From Euglena gracilis (taxonomy: Eukaryota; Euglenida; Euglenophyceae; Euglenales): 64,000 nt of DNA. Below, piece after piece: positions 9,907-19,584 of this stretch. How positions within the stretch are numbered: the first letter of the stretch is position 1; each line of letters begins with the position of its first letter. Made by a program: the position numbers and the translations under genes. The stretch is from NCBI GenBank assembly GCA_039621445.1, contig CP154957.1, forward strand, positions 41,938,011 through 42,002,010. The letters run 5' to 3'. The notes under the pieces are model-generated. The model was not told where the DNA came from. It did not search any database and was given only the letters and a program-made list of their open reading frames with translations.

Positions 9907-11703
9907 TTATCGAAGGAAGTGCTTGGGGCGTAGCATCTGTACCACTTGGCGGAAGAGAGCTAGTGCCAGCAGCTGATAGCTCTCGGCTTGTCGTGTAGAG
10001 CGTACGTCGCCTTGGTCCCATGTGGTGGTCCGTTTGATCATCCTGGAGAGCAGCTTGGCGCTTTCGGGTCCCAGTCCTCCCCAGGTGCCCATCGCCAGTG
10101 TGGCGAACGACCAGCCACCATTGCGGCAGGGGACGTCGTACTTTGCATGTTTGGCCTGTTCTCGCCGTTTGAGAAAGGTCCGCCAGCGTTCCCTACCGCT
10201 GCTCCTTTCGGCTGCTTGCCACCCGTGTGCGATGGTGATGTCAACAGCTGTTGGCTTGCCATCTTGCCATGTGGCGAGCAACAGGTCGGCTGGCCGTAGG
10301 GAGGTGTCTTGCTGGTTGGGAACCGGTACTTCGCGATGGACACTTTGGCCGTTTGTGGACAAAAGGTTGAACAGTGCGTCCTGGACGGCATTGTATCTGT
10401 TGGCGAAATTGTTCCGGATGCAGCACATCTCGTGATCGCCGTGGGTGTCTGTGGCATTCTGGCAGCCAGCGAAGGTGCCGGTGGTGTCCGCGAGGGATAG
10501 TCCAAGCCACCACTTTAGCCCAAGGCGGTAGTCAGCCGCCTCCACTCTGGTATGGAGGGCATCATGGGGTGCGGCCATCCAGCCGTGACCGATGCCGTGT
10601 GCCTGCTCCATCAGGCGAGCTTGATCTCTCGGTGGGATTCGGGCGAGGAGGCTGTCGATCGTGGTGCGGGACAGTTGCGATTGCCACCATCGCTGTGACG
10701 TGTCGTTGCCGGAGGCGGAGGCGAAGGATGCTGCGACAAGCAGTCGTTGGCTCTCAGGGTGCTGGGGGCCAAGGGTCGAGGAGAGGTCGTTGGCGGTTTG
10801 TTGACAGACCCGGTCATTCGGGGCCGCGGCATACGCGGGGCAGGCGACCTTCTTGTGTCCATGGGTATAGTACTGGCAGAGGGCCGCGGTACGGGCGGCT
10901 CCTTGGCAGGCTGCCGGGATGCGCAGCCCGCATCCCCCGTTGGAGAGTGGGAGCGCAGCTTGCTGCCGTTGCTCCGTGCTGAGTGCTTGCCCGAGGAGGT
11001 CCTCGAAGGCGCCGAAGATGGTCTCACCGCAGCGGGTGACTTCTTCCTGGGCGTCGTAGGAGTCAGATGAAGGGGGGAGCTGCAGGGATGGGCTGCAATG
11101 TTGGGGGCTGTGCTGGCCATACATGATGTTGGCCATGTGGCCAATTGGAATCTTGTGGAAGCAGGCGATTGGCCGGCCAGTGGCTGTGCTGTAGGGTCTG
11201 GACCTGCTGCAAAGGTAGCGGGTGCAGCTGATGTGTCTGCAAAGGTTGCGGGTGCAGCTGATGTGCCTGCAATGGCGGTGTATGTCGATGATGTTTGTGC
11301 AGTCTTGAAGGCTGGTAGGGAGGTGGTGGGTCTGACGATGATGATGAGGTTCTTGAGGGGCTTGAGCTGCACCCTGAAGAGGTTGTGGATGTACTGGGAG
11401 ATCTTCTCCGTTTCTTGACTGCATGTGATGATGACGATGTTGCAGCTCTGGGATGCTTGTGGGGCCGGGAATCCCGACGCCTGGGGCTGCGGGGCTGCCT
11501 CTCCCGCTGCATGGGCTCTGCTGCATAGGCCCTTCTGCTGCTGTGGGGCTGTCTCTCCCTGCAGCTGCTGTGGGGCTGTCTCTCCCTGGGGCTGCAGGGC
11601 TGATCTTCCTGCTGCTTGGGTTCTTCGTATCTGGAGCTGCAGCGGGGCTGAAACTCCCGTCTGCTGCCACTGCTGCGGGGCTGATACTCCCGCTGCTCTT
11701 CAT
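9907..11703 (-). CDS. LINE-type (non-LTR retrotransposon) C-terminal ORF with endonuclease-like domain, no reverse transcriptase core
   Basis: A 598-codon frame. Residues 1-230 or so are low-complexity Ser/Pro/Ala, Gln/His and Thr-rich sequence. From there it reads GAFEDLLGQALSTEQRQQAA, ALPLSNGGCGLRIPAACQGA, then a Cys/His cluster CQNATDTHGDHEMCC, NRYNAVQDALFNLL, and RPADLLLATWQDGKPTAVDI. The R-P-x-D ... 14 residues ... D spacing plus the Cys/His knuckle resembles the restriction-like endonuclease at the C-terminus of R2/NeSL-type LINEs, which nicks the target. No YxDD polymerase motif is present, so it could not retrotranspose alone. The uninterrupted length contrasts with the broken hAT gene beside it, so either it is younger or it is under selection. 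It lies inside the hAT. Confidence 0.7.
   Translation of the reverse strand: MKSSGSISPAAVAADGSFSPAAAPDTKNPSSRKISPAAPGRDSPTAAAGRDSPTAAEGPMQQSPCSGRGSPAAPGVGIPGPTSIPELQHRHHHMQSRNGEDLPVHPQPLQGAAQAPQEPHHHRQTHHLPTSLQDCTNIIDIHRHCRHISCTRNLCRHISCTRYLCSRSRPYSTATGRPIACFHKIPIGHMANIMYGQHSPQHCSPSLQLPPSSDSYDAQEEVTRCGETIFGAFEDLLGQALSTEQRQQAALPLSNGGCGLRIPAACQGAARTAALCQYYTHGHKKVACPAYAAAPNDRVCQQTANDLSSTLGPQHPESQRLLVAASFASASGNDTSQRWWQSQLSRTTIDSLLARIPPRDQARLMEQAHGIGHGWMAAPHDALHTRVEAADYRLGLKWWLGLSLADTTGTFAGCQNATDTHGDHEMCCIRNNFANRYNAVQDALFNLLSTNGQSVHREVPVPNQQDTSLRPADLLLATWQDGKPTAVDITIAHGWQAAERSSGRERWRTFLKRREQAKHAKYDVPCRNGGWSFATLAMGTWGGLGPESAKLLSRMIKRTTTWDQGDVRSTRQAESYQLLALALFRQVVQMLRPKHFLR
11530..11690. repeat. Minisatellite (GCTGCTGTGGGGCTGTCTCT-type)
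   Basis: Four or more imperfect copies of a 24-33-bp unit containing GGGGCTGTCTCTCCCTG or GCTGATCTTCC/ACTCCCG. It encodes the Pro/Ala/Ser/Asp repeats at the N-terminus of the LINE-type ORF (GRDSPTAAAGRDSPTAAEG). Confidence 0.85.
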
Positions 11704-12132
11704 GATCGTGTTGGCGTTACTCGATGTCCATCCTCCTTCTCTATTTGGCTTGCTGCCTCATGGCCTGTCTCTGGGCCTTGTCCTTGTAGCGGTCGCCGTA
11801 ACGTTGTCGTAGGGCAGCCTCCCAGGCTTCATCTTCGTTCTGGGACCGCCTCTTGACGTCGTGGTACTTTTTCCCCTCGTCCATCGTCAAATTCTCGGAG
11901 TATCACACCTTGATGTATTCAGCTTGGGACCCCACTCGGGGCTTTCAGGCCATGAGCACGTGTGGAGACGAAAAAAAATAGACACCCAGAAAATGCCTGA
12001 CATAATCCTAATCAAAGTCGCAGTTACTGGCGGATAATAATCGACGTTTTTCGACGTTTGTCGAAAATTATTGAGGGATTTAAATCGGTTGTCCAAAATT
12101 ACCTAATTTGAATCGCTTTTTGACAATCCCTG

Positions 12133-12350
12133 GCTGGTTGTGAAAATACCAGGTTGATCCCGGTGGAACAAGGGCTTGATCCACTTGTTCAGCCAGGGGT
12201 CACTGCCATTGCGGATCATAGTGATCCTAGCCTGACGAGTGTTGAGGGGGTCTACTCTGGACAATGCGTCCTCAGTCCAAAACGGCTCATCGGCCTCGTG
12301 AGGGACATTTGATCTTATCGATTTGACTGTGGGTTTGCGCTTGGCGCCTT
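12133..12350 (-). pseudogene. Unrecognised Trp/Cys-rich gene, middle segment b
   Basis: No ATG, but clearly coding-like on the minus strand: EGAKRKPTVKSIRSNVPHEA, then EPFWTEDALSRVDPLNTRQA and WLNKWIKPLFHRDQPGIFTT, running straight into the hAT duplication at 12133-12140. It joins 6872 in frame. A frameshift near 12370 separates it from the Pro/Ala-rich part upstream. Confidence 0.6.
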
Positions 12351-12359
12351 CAGAGGTTG

Positions 12360-12685
12360 CTAGGTTGCTGCCAAATAGCTGGCCATGGGTATTGTGGGCC
12401 TATGGCCTGTGCCAGAGCCATCTCCACCAGAAGGTGGTGGCTCATCATCCCGCCGCTGTTCAGCGGGCTTGCAGCCTTCGGCTGCAGGTTTAGCCTTAGG
12501 CTTCTTATGTCTACCATATCGGCGTTCTTCCCGAGGGTCTGCCGGAGGCAGTGGTCTTTCCGCTGTTGGCGGTTTCGGGGCTGCCGGTTTGGCAAGAGGT
12601 GCCGATGCTGCCGGTTTGGCAGGACGTGGTTGCATTTCCGCCGTTGGCGGTGTTGGTGCAGCTGGTTTGGCTGCTGGGACATCTA
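12360..12685 (-). pseudogene. Unrecognised Trp/Cys-rich gene, middle segment a (Pro/Ala/Lys-rich linker)
   Basis: Read from the TA site at 12684-12685 downward: DVPAAKPAAPTPPTAEMQPR, then repeated PAAPKPP-like units and a basic/acidic stretch (REERRYGRHKKPKAKPAAEG), ending at a stop at about 12360. The frame joins 15868-16092 exactly when the 12686-15867 element is removed. It is probably a disordered linker. Confidence 0.5.
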
Positions 12686-12692
12686 CAGCTAA

Positions 12693-12845
12693 CCCCCAAA
12701 ATGTTGGCCCCAAGTACCCAAAACCCTGGCCCCTAGTACCCGAAATGTTGGCCCCAAGTACCCAAAACCCTGGCCCTTGGTTACCAAAATATTGGCACCA
12801 AGTACCTAAAACCCTGGCCCCAAGTACCCAAAATGTTGGCCCCTG
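12693..12845. repeat. Subterminal tandem repeat (CCCCAAGTACCCAAAA)
   Basis: Alternating units ATGTTGGCCCCAAGTACCC and AAAACCCTGGCCCC, about five copies, starting right after the CAGCTAAC end. The diverged version CTCGTCCCGGAAATTTGGCC fills the first ~140 bp of the arms at 13860 and 15870. Confidence 0.88.
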
Positions 12846-12981
12846 GTAATTTGGATCTAATTCCTTTCAGCCATCCATCTCCCAATTTCTTTTGGGTTAC
12901 CCCCTTTTATTAGCATCAATGCCTGTCCGCCCGATGCGCCGCGGCATCGTGCGGCATTTGCGGCGAGGGCCGTATTGAAGA

Positions 12982-13160
12982 TTGACAAGGGATTTGTTGC
13001 GTACCATTCATGATCGTCTCACAGAAGATCCAGATATTTCGAACAAGACATTGTGTCAAAATTTCAGATTGAAATCAAGAACAATGAAGCGACTTCGATT
13101 AGAATTCCACTCAGCAAGGAACTTTGAGATGTTTCATCAGTCCGGAACAACAAGGGAACA
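12982..13160 (+). CDS. Fragment with helix-turn-helix-like sequence, possible transposase N-terminus
   Basis: The frame reads RDLLRTIHDRLTEDPDISN, KTLCQNFRLKSRTMKRLRLE and FHSARNFEMFHQSG before turning into low-complexity Phe/Val. The alternation of short helices and the basic run resemble a DNA-binding domain of a mariner-like transposase, but no catalytic domain follows. Assignment is inference from position inside the TA element. Confidence 0.3.
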
Positions 13161-13494
13161 AGGGGCTTTTTTTGTTTTCCTTTCTCTGTGGGTGTGCGGT
13201 ACGCAAATCCGTTCTCTTGCATTTTTTTGTGTTTTTTTTGATTTCAAAATTTGCTTTTTTGTGTTTGCCACCAATTTTTGCGTTTCTGTTGAGAAATTAT
13301 TTTTGACTTAAAAATTTTGGATTTTCACATTTTGGGTCAGTCATTGTAATTGTGTTTTCCCTGCTTTCTCTTTCTCTCGCTGCCCTCCTTGATTGGCCTT
13401 ATTTTTTTTCCGGAACCCGCGCGAAAAACATTTTTACAACATCCTGTTGAAGGAAGTGATCAGTATTGGCATCGTGTGCGGAGATGATTACCAT

Positions 13495-13645
13495 GCCCCC
13501 CCCATATGAGATCCCCCCCATATAAGACCCCCCCAGCTGGCCGAAGGCCGGCCCTTTGGCCGGGACCGACCCCCCCCCCCCATATAAGACCCCCCCATAT
13601 AAGACCCCCCCTAGGATTTTGGCTCCCGAGGGGGGTCTTACATGG
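13495..13645. repeat. Homopolymer-spaced word element: CATATAAGA between C-runs
   Basis: CCATATGAGATCC, CCATATAAGACC (three copies) and, inverted at the right end, GGGGGTCTTACATGGGGG. The centre holds GGCCGAAGGCCGGCCC and CTTTGGCCGGGACC, which can fold. Confidence 0.85.
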
Positions 13646-13859
13646 GGGGGCATGGTATGGATGGTGTAAATTGCTCATGAGGTGGGTGGGTGGGTGGTTT
13701 CGAGTCAAACCGCCATCGTGACAGGCCAGCACAATAGGGGCAAGGGGGATGGCATTTTCAGAGGACTGAAACAAGATGGCAGAGGGAGTGGCGACACTCG
13801 TCCAAAGGGGGAGGATAGCTTGCAGCATTTCAAAGGTCAATGCCATTCATGCGCTGGGA

Positions 13860-14339
13860 TTACAGCTAACCTCGGAAATGTTGGCACCTCGTCCCGGAAA
13901 TTTGGCCCCAAGTCCCCAAAACCCAGACCCCACGTCCCAAAAATATTGGCCCCTCGTCCCAAAAATATTGGCACCAATTACCCAAAATTTTGGCCCCATC
14001 AGGAAAAAAAATGCACACATATGAAGTTGAATCCACTCCTTGAACTCATTTCTACCACTGAATGCGGTGGATGTCTTGCTATGAACTGAATGCAATACCA
14101 AAACACATCGACATCGACATCGTGCGCGCTGTGGTGTATTGTACATCACGCATCAGAATAGTACGTTTTGCGGGGCACAGTGCAAACGGGGTGGCTTTCC
14201 AAGTTAGAAAGCAGCCTGCTCCAACAAAAGCTCTTTCCACGAATGGGGCAGTAATTGTCACCCCCCCTTGGTGCATTTCCCTTCAGACACCCAGGATGCA
14301 AGTCGTCCTTCCCGTGATGGTGTCCGGCTGCCTGGCCTG
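13860..14339. repeat. 480-bp inverted repeat, left arm
   Basis: Almost identical to the complement of 15391-15870. It begins with TTACAGCTAAC, the same end as the TA element, contains the subterminal repeats, then unique sequence (TCGACATCGACATCGTGCGC near 14110). The match ends in GGCTGCCTGGCCTG. Confidence 0.95.
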
Positions 14340-14340
14340 C

Positions 14341-14556
14341 CTCCTGAATGCGGTGGTGCCGAACCCAGGTGGTGGGTTGTCGGCTCCCAAAGCTTTCACT
14401 CAGGCCCTCGACATCCTCTCGTGATCAACTGCAATAATCCTGTGGGGCTCTGGACCTCTCTGCCCCATAACCCTCCCTGCAAGAAACAGTCCCCTCTGTG
14501 CCTGCCAGCCTGTCCTCAGTCTGAACCCGCCGACCTGACCACCAAGGTTTTTTTGA
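14341..14556 (+). other. Open coding-like fragment, unrecognised
   Basis: One frame reads WVVGSQSFHSGPRHPLVINC and NNPVGLWTSLPHNPPCKKQS, ending in EPADLTTK before a possible donor at 14550 (AAGGTTTTTT). It lies between the 480-bp arms, so it may be what is left of a transposase. No motif recognised. Confidence 0.25.
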
Positions 14557-14682
14557 TAATTTTCATATTTTTTTGTTGTTGAAAAAAGCACATTTCCCTA
14601 GTTGAGAAAAGAAAGCTGCTTGCCGTTTTATCCCCCTGCTGATCCCAAACCCAAATATGCTAAAAAAAAGCATTTTTTTGGG

Positions 14683-14876
14683 ATTTTTAACCCCCCCCCT
14701 CACTTATAACCCCCCCGGGGGTTATAGGATCCTGTTTAGTGGTTGGCCCGGGGGGGGGGTTAAAAGTGGGGGGGTTTCAGCTTGGCGGTTCTCTTTGCCT
14801 TCTCATGGCTTCCGGGGGGGTATAAGTCACGGTTTAGTGGTTGGGCCCGAGGGGGGGGGTTATAAGTAGGGGGGGG
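14683..14876. repeat. Homopolymer-spaced word element: TTATAACC / GGTTATAA between C/G runs
   Basis: CACTTATAACCCCCCC, GGGGGTTATAGG, GGTTAAAAGTGGGG and GGTTATAAGTAGGGGGG are spaced by runs of 7-10 C or G. TTTAGTGGTTGG(G)CC(C)G occurs twice (14737, 14833). Confidence 0.8.
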
Positions 14877-15184
14877 TCGCCGAGCTCTCATTTTTTTAGA
14901 GTAAGAGCGAAGCTTACCACCAGGGAAAAGGGGGGTCCAACCCCCCTCCCCCCGCCCCCCCCCTCTGTGTAGACCGTGAAAACCGCGGATTATCACCATG
15001 ATCCCGGCCCGGTTCCGGAAATTTTTTCCTTCAGTTGCGAGCAACTGGATTCCTAGTTTCCGAATCACCTTGGCTTGACCCCCAACTCCCCGCCAGGCCC
15101 GAGTTATTCACGCGCGAAGGGGTCCAAACTGGGTAGGATCGGCCTCCCCTTTGGACTCTGCCATTTCGGGCCCCAAAATTGATA

Positions 15185-15270
15185 TTTTCAAAATATTTCC
15201 AAAATGAAGCCAAATTGAAGGAAATGTCCGGAGACCTAAACCGAAGCCCTTGGAACGCCCCATCTACTGG
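15185..15270 (-). repeat. Dispersed repeat P (inverted copy)
   Basis: On the minus strand GGCGTTCCAAGGGCTT, TTTAGGTCTCCGGACATTTC and CTTCAATTTGGCTTCATTTT. The same order occurs on the plus strand at 26170, 26820, 26990 and 31129. Confidence 0.8.
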
Positions 15271-15390
15271 TATTTTGATTTCCCCGCAACTCCCCGCCCA
15301 GCCCGAGACGGCCGTTTTCGGCCCAGATGGCCGTTTTGTACGCTTTTCCCACTGTTCGACTGAGCCGTTTCGTGGGGTGGGGGACCAGGC

Positions 15391-15870
15391 CAGGCCAGGC
15401 AGCCGGACACCATCACGGGAAGGACGACTTGCATCCTGGGTGTCTGAAGGGAAATGCACCAAGGGGGGGTGACAATTACTGCCCCATTCGTGGAAAGAGC
15501 TTTTGTTGGAGCAGGCTGCTTTCTAACTTGGAAAGCCACCCCGTTTGCACTGTGCCCCGCAAAACGTACTATTCTGATGCGTGATGTACAATACACCACA
15601 GCGCGCACGATGTCGATGTCGATGTGTTTTGGTATTGCATTCAGTTCATAGCAAGACATCCACCGCATTCAGTGGTAGAAATGAGTTCAAGGAGTGGATT
15701 CAACTTCATATGTGTGCATTTTTTTTCCTGATGGGGCCAAAATTTTGGGTAATTGGTGCCAATATTTTTGGGACGAGGGGCCAATATTTTTGGGACGTGG
15801 GGTCTGGGTTTTGGGGACTTGGGGCCAAATTTCCGGGACGAGGTGCCAACATTTCCGAGGTTAGCTGTAA
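15391..15870. repeat. 480-bp inverted repeat, right arm
   Basis: Complement of 13860-14339. Its outer end coincides with the right end of the TA element (15867), so this arm is the element's real terminus and the left arm an internal inverted duplicate. Confidence 0.95.
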
Positions 15871-16660
15871 CTCCATTGGAGTTGCGAGCGCAGCCTGTAC
15901 GGCTGTTGTGCTGCTATCTGCAGCCGTAACCCTTTGGGTTTCGGGCGGGGATGCGGCTGGTGAGCCTCGAGGGGTCAGTGCTGCTGATACTGCGGACATC
16001 GCCGCGGTCAGACCCTGTAACACACCACCTAAAACACCTGTAGGTATTGTCGGTGATGCGACAGGTTCTGTCGGGGTTGGTGCCGTTGGCACTGCGGGTA
16101 AGGTTAGGGGTGGTACCGGAGGTACCGGTGGCCGTTCGGCCTCAGATGAAGGAGATTCAGTCTCTGAACTGACATCTCCTTCAGGCGGAAATGGTGTCCT
16201 GGAATTGGCGTTGCCGGTTGTGGCTGAGTTGTGACTACTGCTGCCGGTTGCGGCTCAGTTGAGGGTTCCAATGGCGGAACTTCCGAAGCCGGTTGCAGCT
16301 TTGGGGCAGGTGCCTTTGGCACCTGTCTCTTCCGTAATCGTAATCGGAAGAGATCCCATCGTTTCCTTTCTCTTCAACCATCCTGTGGTTGAAGCGCAGG
16401 AGGGGTAGGGCCATGCCCAACTCGTTCCGTCTGCCGCCTTGGAAAAACGGCTGGAACAGCGCTCTATCGAGCGTATCGCCGAATCGGCGTTTGACATAAT
16501 CGTCTATGCTTTCCTTCTCGAACCGTGGCCTGATGGGGACATAGTCCGGGGGAATTTCCCTATCGGGATTGAGGTAATAGTATATCTCCATGATCTGGCA
16601 GGTCCAAAAGGCGTGATCCAACCAATTCCAAAATGGAATTTCCCCCCAAAAGAAATCACC
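15868..16660 (-). pseudogene. Unrecognised Trp/Cys-rich gene, 5' segment (N-terminal part)
   Basis: Minus strand: FFWGEIPFWNWLDHAFWTCQ, IYYYLNPDREIPPDYVPIRP, then ESIDDYVKRRFGDTLDRALF and NELGMALPLLRFNHRMVEEK. A frame change near 16330 leads to a Pro/Gln-rich stretch (PKAPAPKLQPASEVPPLEPS), another near 16200 to EGDVSSETESPSSEAERPP and a Pro/Thr/Ser tail ending TPMEL at the TA site. Together with 12133-12685 and 5722-6872 it would make a protein of roughly 800 residues: aromatic N-part, disordered linker, Cys-cluster C-part. Frameshifts show it is no longer intact here. It could be a multicopy element's ORF rather than a host gene; the family is unknown to me. Confidence 0.55.
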
Positions 16661-18300
16661 TCAAATTCAAAAAGAAGTTTTGGTTGAGAAGGGAGAAAGT
16701 TTATTATTTTTCAATCCAAATTGGAAATAAGGTTTTCCTCAAAGCGTTTTCCTCTCTCAGCACTTGTTCTTCATGTGAGTGCGCTTCTCCACAAAAAAGA
16801 CACTGAAGGAGCAGAGGTTCACATTCAAATCCAATGATGTTAAAGGGTTCCAATTATGGATGAGCATGTGCCGGAACCCATTCCAAGAGATGGATCATGG
16901 TTTGAACCCCTCATTGTTTTTACAGACATTTTGTTGTAGCCCCCCCCCCCAAGTTTCTAAATGAGTGTTGGTTTTGCACAAACAAACACCCCCCCCCCGG
17001 GCCGAGGAGGTTAGAGACCCTGCAACCCCACGTGGTGGGTGGAGCTCACTGGGGGAAATTGGCCACGGAATTTTTGGTGGTCGCCAGCAATTGGTCATTT
17101 GGGGGCCCAGGCACAAGGGGGGGGAGGGTCCCGCGGGACCCCCTTGTTGAGTTGCGAACTCAACCGGATCGGTCGAGTTCAAGGGGGGGGGGTCCAGGAT
17201 CTGGACTGACAAAAAAACAGGGGGGAGCCTAGGCACCGGGGGGGGGGGGGGGGTCCTGCAAGACCCCCCTGTCGAGGTCCGAACTCAAGCCTCATGGTGA
17301 CCATTGGCCATGCCTGTCAACCAGCCGCTCCGACCACCAAACCATCAATAATTTAACCTCCTCCTCTAAAAGGGGGTGTTCCCCCCGTGACCCCCCCGTG
17401 ACCCCCCCCGTGACCCCCCCGTGACCCGAACAAGGACCCTTTTCGGCGAAATTTTGTAGGGAAAATTTTTGGCCGGGGATGCCTAATTTGATAAAATTCT
17501 CATGCAGATTCCTAATTTTGAGGTGTAAAATTTGCAAATTTGGGCTTGGTGATTCCTAATTTTGTGTCAAATTCCTAATTTCAGGTGTGGAGATTCCTAA
17601 TTTGTGGAATTTTTCCGCAAAAATTCCGGCTCGGTGATTCCTAATTTTGCCACCAAAAATGTGGTGTTCCCCCCGTGACCCCCCCCGTGACCCCCCCCGT
17701 GACCCCCCCGTGACCCGAACCACCCCCAAATAATTTACCCCAAATTTTGTTGGAAAATGAAAAATCCTCACTTGAAACCTGTCAAAAGCCCTATCGTGGA
17801 TGCGAAAGGAGCCTAAACTGTGAAATTTTTGAAAAGTATTTTGAGGATTGCAGACCCAAAAACCTGTTGCACACGTCGGTCGAAAGCTCTTCTCAAGGGC
17901 ATTTGACAGACGGCAACAAATGTCTAGTACACAACAATGCACTCAAATTGGAGGCCAGGTGCACGGGGCTGGGCAGGGGACCCTGTTCACTTCCGAACTG
18001 AATTGGACATGTTGACTTCCCGGAGTGGGGGGGAGGGGGGTCTGGTGCCATTTTTTTTGAAAAAAAATGCCTTGATTGGTCTGCGGCTGTCATTCCGGGT
18101 TTCGGGTTTTTCCGGAAGTGAACAAGTGCAGCCAAGTACACGGGGAGGGGGTGGTCTCGGAACCCCCCCTGTTCACTTCTGAAGTGAACTGAAAAAGGGT
18201 GCGGGGGGGGGGGGGGGGTGTCCGGGGTCCCAAAGTGGACCGTCTAGCCTCCATTCCAAACAATCGTCTGTGTTAAATTTGGATGTCTATCGGTCAGATT
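16661..18300. other. No supported gene; CCCCCCGTGACC repeats
   Basis: 17378-17425 and 17669-17716 hold tandem CCCCCCGTGACC, the same word seen at 18950-18980, 20965-21010 and 21320-21355. GATTCCTAATTTTG recurs between 17480 and 17645. At 16810-16898 a frame reads RFTFKSNDVKGFQLWMSMCR with GTTTGA after it, weakly exon-like. Confidence 0.5.
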
Positions 18301-18310
18301 CAGCAATTCT

Positions 18311-18402
18311 ACAACAAAAGGGGGGGGGCGGACGCCGGTTCTGTCCAAAACCCGGCGTCTGGAACGCTGGGTTTTGGACAGAACCGGCGTCCGCCCCCCC
18401 CC
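18311..18402. repeat. Near-perfect hairpin, GGACGCCGGTTCTGTCC type
   Basis: GGGGCGGACGCCGGTTCTGT...AAAACCCGGCGT, a 5-base loop, then the complement ending in ACAGAACCGGCGTCCGCCCC. Arms are about 40 bp with one or two mismatches. GACGCCGGTTC-type units recur at 24130, 24705, 26480, 26560, 26700 and 26738. Confidence 0.9.
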
Positions 18403-18469
18403 CTTTTTGTAGTAAAATTGGCGTTTGAGACGCCGGGTTCAGGACTACCGGGTTCGGCCGACTACCCCC

Positions 18470-18560
18470 TCAAATGTACTAACGGGTCAAGTTCGCCGAC
18501 TTTTAAGCCCCCCCGTGTGAACAAATTCTTACGCAGACTGGTGGGCGATCGTAAAAAATG
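18470..18560. repeat. Dispersed repeat Q, copy 1
   Basis: TGTACTAACGGGTCAAGTTC, GCCGACTTTTAAGCCC and AGACTGGTGGGCGATC occur in the same order at 58742-58820 and, inverted and partial, at about 21910-21945. Confidence 0.85.
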
Positions 18561-18759
18561 ACCTTTTGCTGGCCCAAATCACACAGAAATGGTCCAGATG
18601 GAGTCAAATGAGCACCCTGCACCAATGCAATCAACCACAAAGGAAAATGCAAGGTCTGTGGGGGGGTAGATTAGGTTTGTGGGACTGAGGAGGTTAGGCA
18701 GGGGTGGGGGGGGGGGGGGGGTTGGGGGCTTCGCCCCTAAAGGAATTTCAATGGACAAA

Positions 18760-18798
18760 CTTCACCGGTGAAGTTCACCGGTGAAGTTCACCGCCATG
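18760..18798. repeat. Tandem palindrome AACTTCACCGGTG
   Basis: Three overlapping copies of ACTTCACCGGTGAAGT, each a perfect dyad. Confidence 0.9.
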
Positions 18799-19584
18799 TA
18801 TTTCCAATGAAGAGGGGGGGGGGTGGGGGGGGTCCCGCCCGAAAAACCCAAAGTCACCGCCTGATCTCCTGAGGGGTAACACATCATTGATAGACAAAGA
18901 TTGCTTGAAAATCCTTTACAAATGGGGGTGTACCCCCCGCGACCTCCCCCCCCCCCGTGACCCCCCGCGACCCCCCCACACATGGAGGGTTTCCGGATCC
19001 CAGTAGGTACCAAAAATAGCACCTTAATTAGGAATTGGCACCCAAATTAGGAATCAAAATTGCCAAAAATGTGTGATAAATTCCTAATTGGATCTATTTT
19101 TGGATCCAAAATTTTAAAAATAGGTCACATGTGGCGTTGTATGTCAGGTCACACTGGTCACACGTGACCCGTCAAAACTGCCACGTTCCCCCGCGACCCC
19201 CCCCCCCGCGCCCCCCCCCCCCCGCCAGGGGTGCCACGGGGGGGGGTGGGGGGGGGGCGGCCGCCCCCCCCGAGATTTTGGGAAGAAAAAAAATTTTCAC
19301 TCCACAAAAATGTGTTGTACTTATGAACCAAAATTTTGTCCAAATTTATTAGTGAAAAAGTTTCTGATATATATTTTAGGTGTATTTTAACATTTTGTTG
19401 GAAGGAAAACCATTACCGTCTAGTTTCCCTTCGGGCAGCACTGAAATTTAACATTTTAGCTCCCTTGTCGGGTGGCACGTGGTAAAAACCTTTGCTTTTT
19501 GTTGATAAAAATTGAGGTGATTGCGACCGTTTTGTGGTTCTGCAAATTACTTGTGGATAACAAACACGTTACCACTCCCCCCCT

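Larger units (their letters stand above)
6873..12132 (-). mobile_element. 5.26-kb hAT transposon with exact 8-bp target duplication
   Basis: GCTGGTTG lies at 6865-6872 and again at 12133-12140. The ends are CAGGGATGG at the left and, read inward from the right, CAGGGATTG, a short imperfect TIR of the hAT type. Subterminal copies of GATTTAAATCG occur near both ends (6902-6912, 6945-6955, 12074-12086). Inside are a hAT transposase (minus strand, decayed), a LINE-type ORF (minus) and tandem repeats. The host reading frame is restored across the site on removal, which fixes the boundaries. Superfamily call is firm: 8-bp duplication, TIR and transposase agree. Confidence 0.93.
12686..15867. mobile_element. 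3.18-kb DNA element with TA target duplication and CAGCTAAC ends
   Basis: TA at 12684-12685 and 15868-15869 flanks CAGCTAAC at the left and its complement GTTAGCTG at the right, with related subterminal repeats (ATGTTGGC plus ACCCAAAA-type words). Removing the element with one TA joins GAG-TTA-GAT in the interrupted gene without a frame change. The TA duplication suggests a Tc1/mariner-like mode of insertion. The only protein hint is a helix-turn-helix-like peptide at 12982. A third CAGCTAAC end preceded by TA lies inside at 13861. Confidence 0.75.
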
